Source of the DNA: a bacterium
GTDB taxonomy: Bacteria; UBP6; UBA1177
Length of the DNA: 64,000 nucleotides
Direction: 5' to 3'
NCBI GenBank assembly: GCA_017645765.1
Contig: JAGCNV010000016.1
Location: forward strand, 100,316 to 164,315
How positions within the stretch are numbered: the stretch's first letter is position 1; each line of letters starts with the position of its first letter. Under the pieces are notes generated by a model. The model was not told the origin of the DNA. It was given only the letters and a program-made list of their open reading frames with translations, and did no database searches. A program made the position numbers and the translations under genes. Shown here piece by piece: positions 59,967 to 64,000 of this stretch.

Positions 59967-60890
59967 CTAACTGTGAGCGTTTACAGTGATTCCGAGAACA
60001 AGCGAATTGATTTTCGCCCTTGCGTCGTCGGCACGCGAGCTCAGAAGAACGGGAACCTTCGCTCCGACGATTACGTGGCCTGTCTGAGCGCCACCCCAGT
60101 AGTGGACGAGTTTTCCGAGAACGTTTCCGCTTTCGATGTTCGGGAAAATGAGGATGTCAGCACATCCAGCCATTACAGAGTTGATCCCTTTGACCTTTGC
60201 AGCGTATTCCGAAATTACGTTGTCGATCGCGTAAGGTCCTTCGAGGTAAGCGTCGATGTCGTCGAGCTCGCCTTCAGCCTTCATTCTCTGGATCTCGGCT
60301 GCGTCAACAGTGGACTGGATTCTCGGTGAAACCGTTTCTATTGCCGAAATGTATGCGACTCTAGGTTTTTCGAAGCCAAGTTTGTGGAAAACCTGAACCG
60401 CGCCGCGGGTCATCTCGATTTTCTGCTCAAGCGTGGGAAGCGGGATTATGCCGCCGTCCATAAGACCGACGAGACGCTTGCCCTCACCTTTTGAAAGCGG
60501 ATCTTCGTAAATGAGGATGTCGCTGACGACTGCCGCAGCCTTGAGCCCGTTCTCCTTTCTGAAAACGGCTTTCATGATCTGCGCGGTCTCGACGCTTCCC
60601 TTAAGAAGGATCTGGACTTTGCCTTCAGCCGCCCAGTCTGCAGCTTTCGAGCAGCTTTCAACGTTGTCTGCACACGGAACTATCTCGACTTTTCCTTCAA
60701 GGACCGTTCCTTCGATAAGGTGATTTATTTTTTCAGCGTTTCCGAAAAGAACGGGAACCGCCAGATTTTCTGTAACCATGTCTATCGCAGCTTCGACTGC
60801 TACCGGCTTGTCGGCGCCGACAACGGCAACGACCTGCTTTTTTTCCATTTTCTTAACAAAATCGATCATTTCGTCAAAACTTCTGAACAT
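59967..60890 (-). CDS. ptb: Phosphate butyryltransferase
   Basis: Converts butyryl-CoA and phosphate into butyryl phosphate. The 307-residue protein starts at ATG 60890 with GGAGGA; an earlier frame extends without a ribosome site. The PTA/PTB core is visible: KGSVETAQIMKAV, FPNIESGNVLGKLVHYWGGAQ and the closing SRADDARAKINSL. The Ptb-type rather than Pta-type identity is supported by the short length and the buk gene nearby. The genes for crotonyl-CoA formation are not in the window. Confidence 0.92.
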   Translation of the reverse strand: MFRSFDEMIDFVKKMEKKQVVAVVGADKPVAVEAAIDMVTENLAVPVLFGNAEKINHLIEGTVLEGKVEIVPCADNVESCSKAADWAAEGKVQILLKGSVETAQIMKAVFRKENGLKAAAVVSDILIYEDPLSKGEGKRLVGLMDGGIIPLPTLEQKIEMTRGAVQVFHKLGFEKPRVAYISAIETVSPRIQSTVDAAEIQRMKAEGELDDIDAYLEGPYAIDNVISEYAAKVKGINSVMAGCADILIFPNIESGNVLGKLVHYWGGAQTGHVIVGAKVPVLLSSRADDARAKINSLVLGITVNAHS

Positions 60891-60963
60891 ACTGTCCTCC
60901 TTAAAACTAAAATAACAATCACAAAAATCGGGCAATAGTTGCATTTTAAAAGAGTTAAATCAA

Positions 60964-60987
60964 GAAAAAAGCGAGAGTTTCACTCTC
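60964..60987 (-). terminator. Rho-independent terminator behind the tRNA genes
   Basis: On the minus strand, GAGAGT pairs with ACTCTC around GAA and is followed by GC and six T. It lies 42 bases after tRNA-Asp. Confidence 0.82.
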
Positions 60988-61028
60988 AATTTATCGTAAA
61001 TTCAAACTAAAGGGGGAAGAAAAAAAGA

Positions 61029-61105
<77 letters not shown>

Positions 61106-61123
61106 GTCTCGATTGTGAAAGAA

Positions 61124-61199
61124 TGGTAGGCGCTGCAGGGTTCGAACCTGCGACCACCGGCTTGTAAGGCCGATGCTCTCCCAGCTGAGCTAAGCGCCC
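61124..61199 (-). tRNA. tRNA-Val (anticodon TAC)
   Basis: Minus-strand cloverleaf with acceptor GGGCGCT/AGCGCCT, D arm GCTC...GAGC, anticodon loop CTTACAA (TAC, Val) and T arm GCAGGTTCGAACCTGC. Discriminator A is followed by an encoded CCA. It is the first gene of the tRNA pair. Confidence 0.95.
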
Positions 61200-61212
61200 A
61201 TCAGCGGCAGGT

Positions 61213-61240
61213 AATATAGCCGGAATTATTTTGAAGTCAA
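61213..61240 (-). promoter_or_regulatory. Sigma-70 promoter of the tRNA-Val/tRNA-Asp unit
   Basis: Minus-strand TTGACT (61235-61240) and TATATT (61213-61218) separated by 16 bases. The start of transcription would fall a few bases before tRNA-Val. Confidence 0.8.
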
Positions 61241-61284
61241 ATAAAAAATGAAAATTTTTGGAATAAGATGATAATTATTTGAAT

Positions 61285-61533
61285 TTATTTGAAAAAATCT
61301 GACAAATCAAGAGGCGGGAGCTCACCTTTCTTTTCGACTAAATAAGCTCTCGTCTTTTCAAGAGCCGTCTGAACATCTTCCGGAAGCCCCGATGCACAGA
61401 AAGCCTCAATCTCGTCGCGCAGAGCATTGTACTTTTTCGCCAGCAGCTCCCACTCGAACGCCGATTTACACAGCATTATCCTGACGTCGATGTCGCTGAG
61501 CGATTTCATAAGGATCTTAATATCTTGAAGCAT
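61285..61533 (-). CDS. Short helical protein of unknown function
   Basis: An 82-residue product, wholly helical in prediction, with two cysteines (LCKSAF, FCASG) and a C-terminus PPLDLSDFFK. No signal or membrane segment. It begins 12 bases after the 334-residue gene ends, so is probably its operon partner. I do not recognise a family. Confidence 0.6.
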   Translation of the reverse strand: MLQDIKILMKSLSDIDVRIMLCKSAFEWELLAKKYNALRDEIEAFCASGLPEDVQTALEKTRAYLVEKKGELPPLDLSDFFK

Positions 61534-61545
61534 TTTCGACTCCGC

Positions 61546-62550
61546 TTAACCTTTTGATTTCTTCCAGTTTTCGAATGTCGGGATATCAAACGCCGAAATG
61601 TAGTAATTCGTCAGATATTCCTTAAACTTATCGGAATCGGAAAGAACTTTGAACCCGTATTTTTTGTCGATGTACTTGACCGCTTCCATGTAGATTTTGT
61701 CGAAATTTGCCCTTCCGACGCGCATCTTTGCCTTGTCGATCTCAAGGCTGACAAAAGTTTTGTAGGATTTGTACATCTCGTCGTTTTCCATCCCTTCGAC
61801 CGGTTTTCCGGGGATGTCTTCGGCGCGCTGAGTTTCCGGCTCCTCTTTCGGTTCAGCTTTCGGTTTAGCCGCTTTCGGAGCAGGTTTTTCGGCCTTTTTA
61901 GCCGTCGGTTTCTCGGACTCTTTTTCAGGTTTTTTCGCCGTGCTGAGTTTCACCATGGTATCTTCGTCAAACGGAACATAGAGAACGAAAGTCTTCTGGT
62001 TTTCGGTGAGCTGTTCAAGCAGAAGAAGCCCGTAAGCAGCCAGATTGTTTCCGAGTTCCTCAAATTCAGCGGTAGAAAGCTGGTCGAGCCCGATCCTGCG
62101 CTTCAAAGTACCGCCCCAGTAGCCGTAATTTTTTCTCTGTTCAAGCGCAAAGCAGTAAAGTTTTACAAAACATGCGTATTCTTCAAGCGGAAGCATTTTT
62201 ATGAGTTCGGCAAGTTCTTTCGGGATCGTGATGAGATCCTGATTTTTCTTGTATGAAACCCTGACAAATTCAAGGTCGTTGGAGATCGGATAGATCTCTT
62301 TTCTGCGCGGTCTTTCGCGGACTTCTTCAGCCTTTTCGGCTTCTTTGGCAGGCTCAGGCTGGACTTTTTCCTCTTTTACTACAGGAGTTTCCGGGACTTT
62401 AGGCTGCTGCTCGACCTTTGTTTCAGCCGGTTTCTGCACATTTTCGGCTTCAGGCTGTTTAGGCGCCTCTTTTTCAGCTTCGACGATCTTCAAAAGATAG
62501 TCTCTGACTTCGTTTTTTACTGCATTTCCGATGTTTTTGATCAAACCCAT
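61546..62550 (-). CDS. Protein of unknown function with charged linkers
   Basis: A 334-residue cytoplasmic-type protein behind GGAGGA. It has an N-terminal helix (about 1-27), a long Pro/Glu/Lys linker (28-85), a folded block (about 90-205) that reads like a winged helix (QRKNYGYWGGTLKRRIGL ... FEELGNNLAAYGLLLLEQ), a second Lys/Pro/Ala linker (about 210-250) and a helical end (about 255-334) rich in Tyr and Lys. The block could bind nucleic acid, but no residue proves it. The downstream 82-residue gene follows closely. No family recognised. Confidence 0.6.
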   Translation of the reverse strand: MGLIKNIGNAVKNEVRDYLLKIVEAEKEAPKQPEAENVQKPAETKVEQQPKVPETPVVKEEKVQPEPAKEAEKAEEVRERPRRKEIYPISNDLEFVRVSYKKNQDLITIPKELAELIKMLPLEEYACFVKLYCFALEQRKNYGYWGGTLKRRIGLDQLSTAEFEELGNNLAAYGLLLLEQLTENQKTFVLYVPFDEDTMVKLSTAKKPEKESEKPTAKKAEKPAPKAAKPKAEPKEEPETQRAEDIPGKPVEGMENDEMYKSYKTFVSLEIDKAKMRVGRANFDKIYMEAVKYIDKKYGFKVLSDSDKFKEYLTNYYISAFDIPTFENWKKSKG

Positions 62551-62561
62551 CTTTTCCTCCG

Positions 62562-62975
62562 TTATTTTATTTCAAGTTTCAAATTTTTGACCGTGCACTT
62601 TTCGGCGAGTCCAGTCTTTTCGTTGTAAAGGCAGACCGGAAGAGTGATTTTTGCCGAAGATTCGCCGAAATCCGAGGTGTATTCAGCCTTTCCCTCTTTG
62701 TTTTTTGCAAAAAAAGCGCGCTCGATCTTTCCGAGTTCCTTTTTTCCGGAGTCAAGAAAGAGAAATTTGTATGGAGCAGCCTCGTTGTCGTTGAATTTCG
62801 TGTTTTTTCCGTAGGTTATCGTGTACACGACACTTTTTCCCGATTTTTTGAAAGTGACATCGACTGTCGGATTTTCACCATCTGCGGCAAAAAGCGACAC
62901 CGGAACCAGCAAAGTGATAAAAGCCAACAAAATCAGAAGTTTATCAAAACAAAGCGATTTAAGAGAGCCTTCCAT
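62562..62975 (-). CDS. Small secreted protein of unknown function
   Basis: A 137-residue product from ATG 62975 with GAGGAG. A hydrophobic signal (about 12-30) ends near LFAAD. The mature part of about 105 residues alternates short strands (VDVTFKKSGKSVVYTITYG ... ITLPVCLYN), with a cysteine pair (PVC, EKC) that could form a disulfide. It resembles small immunoglobulin-like periplasmic domains. Family not recognised. Confidence 0.65.
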   Translation of the reverse strand: MEGSLKSLCFDKLLILLAFITLLVPVSLFAADGENPTVDVTFKKSGKSVVYTITYGKNTKFNDNEAAPYKFLFLDSGKKELGKIERAFFAKNKEGKAEYTSDFGESSAKITLPVCLYNEKTGLAEKCTVKNLKLEIK

Positions 62976-63028
62976 TTTTTAACTCCTCACAAAAAAACCG
63001 GAAGATTTTAATTTTCAAAAGGAAAAAG

Positions 63029-63961
63029 TCAATTTGCGGCTTTATGCTCTGCGTCAGGAGCTGCTTTTGAGCACGAAGCAGGCGCGACACCTGCATTTTT
63101 GACCGAATCGGAGTATTTTTTCACCCCTTCGGCATAGATTTTGTCGTTGTTGTAGGCTTTGAAGGCTGCCACGCTCCCTTTTTCCGAATAACCGTGCAGC
63201 TTCAGATAGTTCGCTACCGATGCGATCGCGTCTTCCATGACGAAAAGGTCGATCTTTCCGTCTCCGTTTCCGTCTTTGGCGAATTTCATCGATGCCGGCA
63301 TGAACTGCGGGAAACCTATCGCACCGGCCCATGAACCCTTGATCTCAAGCGGATCGAAATTTTTCTCCTTCGCCTGGATGAGCAGCGCCTTGAAGTTGGA
63401 AAAAGCGTTCTTTTTGAGCCTCTCTGCACGCTTTTTGCCCGCTTCGATGCTCATCGCCCCCTCCTTCTCGTATTCCCCGCTTTTTATAAGGTCATTGTTC
63501 CGTGCTTCACCAAAAAAATACTGAGCCGCAAAAATTTTGATTATCTTCTGCTCTCCGGTGACAAGCCCGAGCCTGCTCTCCCAGTTGAGTATACCGATGA
63601 TATCGCCAGGTTCGACCTTGGTCTCAGCATAAATTTTGCAGAAAAGCGGTTTGTATTTTTCAAAAAAAGCGACACCCTCCTTCACCGTTTCGCCGTTTAT
63701 CAGTTTGTCGATATAACTCGTGTGGTCGGCAGCCTGCTTTTTTATCGAAAGCGGTGAATAGATGAAAGCGAGATTTTTTTCGGTGAGCTCGTCGCTTTCA
63801 AGCGATCTTTCAACGATTTTCCGCAGTTCTTCTCTGGAATAATGCTTTGAAACGGCCTTAAAAAGAGCGTCAAAACTTTTTTCGTCGTATTTCTGCGCCG
63901 TTTCCGCGAAGAGTGGACTGAAGAGAAGAAAAAATAGGAGAAAAGAGAGAGTTTTTTTCAA
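63029..63961 (-). CDS. MltB-like lytic murein transglycosylase
   Basis: A 310-residue exported enzyme with a signal peptide (about 1-19, ending PLFAE). It cleaves peptidoglycan with formation of anhydro ends. The catalytic glutamate is in LNWESRLG (about 145-152), and GSWAGAIGFPQFMPASM (about 215-231) is the family hallmark, followed by DGNGDGKIDLF and VANYLKLHGY. A signal peptide without lipobox suggests a soluble periplasmic form. The start is TTG 63961 with AGGG five bases before. Confidence 0.88.
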   Translation of the reverse strand: MKKTLSFLLFFLLFSPLFAETAQKYDEKSFDALFKAVSKHYSREELRKIVERSLESDELTEKNLAFIYSPLSIKKQAADHTSYIDKLINGETVKEGVAFFEKYKPLFCKIYAETKVEPGDIIGILNWESRLGLVTGEQKIIKIFAAQYFFGEARNNDLIKSGEYEKEGAMSIEAGKKRAERLKKNAFSNFKALLIQAKEKNFDPLEIKGSWAGAIGFPQFMPASMKFAKDGNGDGKIDLFVMEDAIASVANYLKLHGYSEKGSVAAFKAYNNDKIYAEGVKKYSDSVKNAGVAPASCSKAAPDAEHKAAN

Positions 63962-63970
63962 TTTGACCCT

Positions 63971-64000
63971 TTATTTGTAGTAGATCACGACGCCGTTCGG
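63971..64000 (-). CDS. C-terminal end of a gene entering from the right
   Basis: An open minus-strand frame reads PNGVVIYYK before a TAA at 63971-63973. Only nine codons are visible, so nothing can be said of its function. Its stop is nine bases from the transglycosylase start. Confidence 0.35.
   Translation of the reverse strand, partial: PNGVVIYYK

Overview
The window reads as one contiguous, mostly chromosomal stretch from a Gram-negative bacterium. It has a complete tolQ-tolR-tolA-tolB-pal operon, a RseP-type site-2 protease, several beta-barrel candidates and at least nine lipoproteins. The best guess for the lineage is a low-to-mid GC, probably anaerobic relative of the Myxococcota/deltaproteobacteria. 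The reasons are two Hanks-type Ser/Thr kinases with PEGA-like tails and a PP2C phosphatase, an NtrC-type two-component system, cysteine-rich repeats of the kind common in myxobacterial surface proteins, DUF1566 (Lcl) lipoproteins with acidic tethers, and a phosphotransbutyrylase/butyrate kinase pair. This placement is inference; there is no rRNA in the window. I saw no CRISPR array, insertion sequence, integrase or phage gene.

Layout. 1-3400 (+): the end of a GH53 galactanase-like gene, a small outer-membrane-type protein, a lipoprotein with a HAD phosphatase domain, and an FMN-binding/4Fe-4S membrane protein. 3397-8342 (-): an MBOAT O-acyltransferase followed by three tandem SGNH-type paralogues, probably a cell-surface acylation operon. 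8516-12609 (+): housekeeping genes panC, folK, a small unknown, der and mltG. 12630-19602 (-): a Ser/Thr kinase with its own promoter, and upstream of it a tightly overlapped three-gene operon made of a degenerate adenine-methyltransferase-like protein, an NtrC-type regulator and a histidine kinase. 19731-27381 (-): a repeat-rich lipoprotein, an OPT transporter, a 1057-residue secreted coiled-coil protein and RodA. 27540-36088 (+): a cysteine-repeat/DUF1566 lipoprotein, a MoxR ATPase, then cmk, ispH, dprA and topA. 36091-47088 (-): acpS, a beta-barrel protein and an 1105-residue lipoprotein, then lipB, a phosphoesterase, a PIN-PhoH ATPase, a second Ser/Thr kinase and another acidic-tether lipoprotein. 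47239-52998 (-): the tol-pal operon with rseP upstream. 53201-58489 (-): a small lipoprotein, a barrel protein, and a lipid kinase-PP2C-thioredoxin-lipoprotein operon driven by a near-consensus promoter. 58607-60890 (-): butyrate kinase, a DUF493-like protein and phosphotransbutyrylase. 61029-61199 (-): tRNA-Asp and tRNA-Val. 61285-64000 (-): two unrecognised genes, a small secreted protein, a MltB-like transglycosylase and the tail of one more gene.

How the genes work together. Most of the window serves the cell envelope: wall synthesis and turnover (RodA, MltG, a MltB-like enzyme), envelope tethering (Tol-Pal), regulated proteolysis (RseP), surface acylation (MBOAT plus SGNH) and many exposed lipoproteins. 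Reversible Ser/Thr phosphorylation (two kinases, one PP2C) and a sigma-54 two-component system provide control. The strongest candidate for something undescribed is the operon at 14626-19602, where a protein resembling a TaqI/Eco57I-type DNA methyltransferase, but with a broken catalytic motif, is translationally coupled to the response regulator and sensor kinase. Also worth a second look are the triple SGNH set, the tandem-repeat lipoproteins and three GC-rich palindromic elements sitting just behind stop codons.
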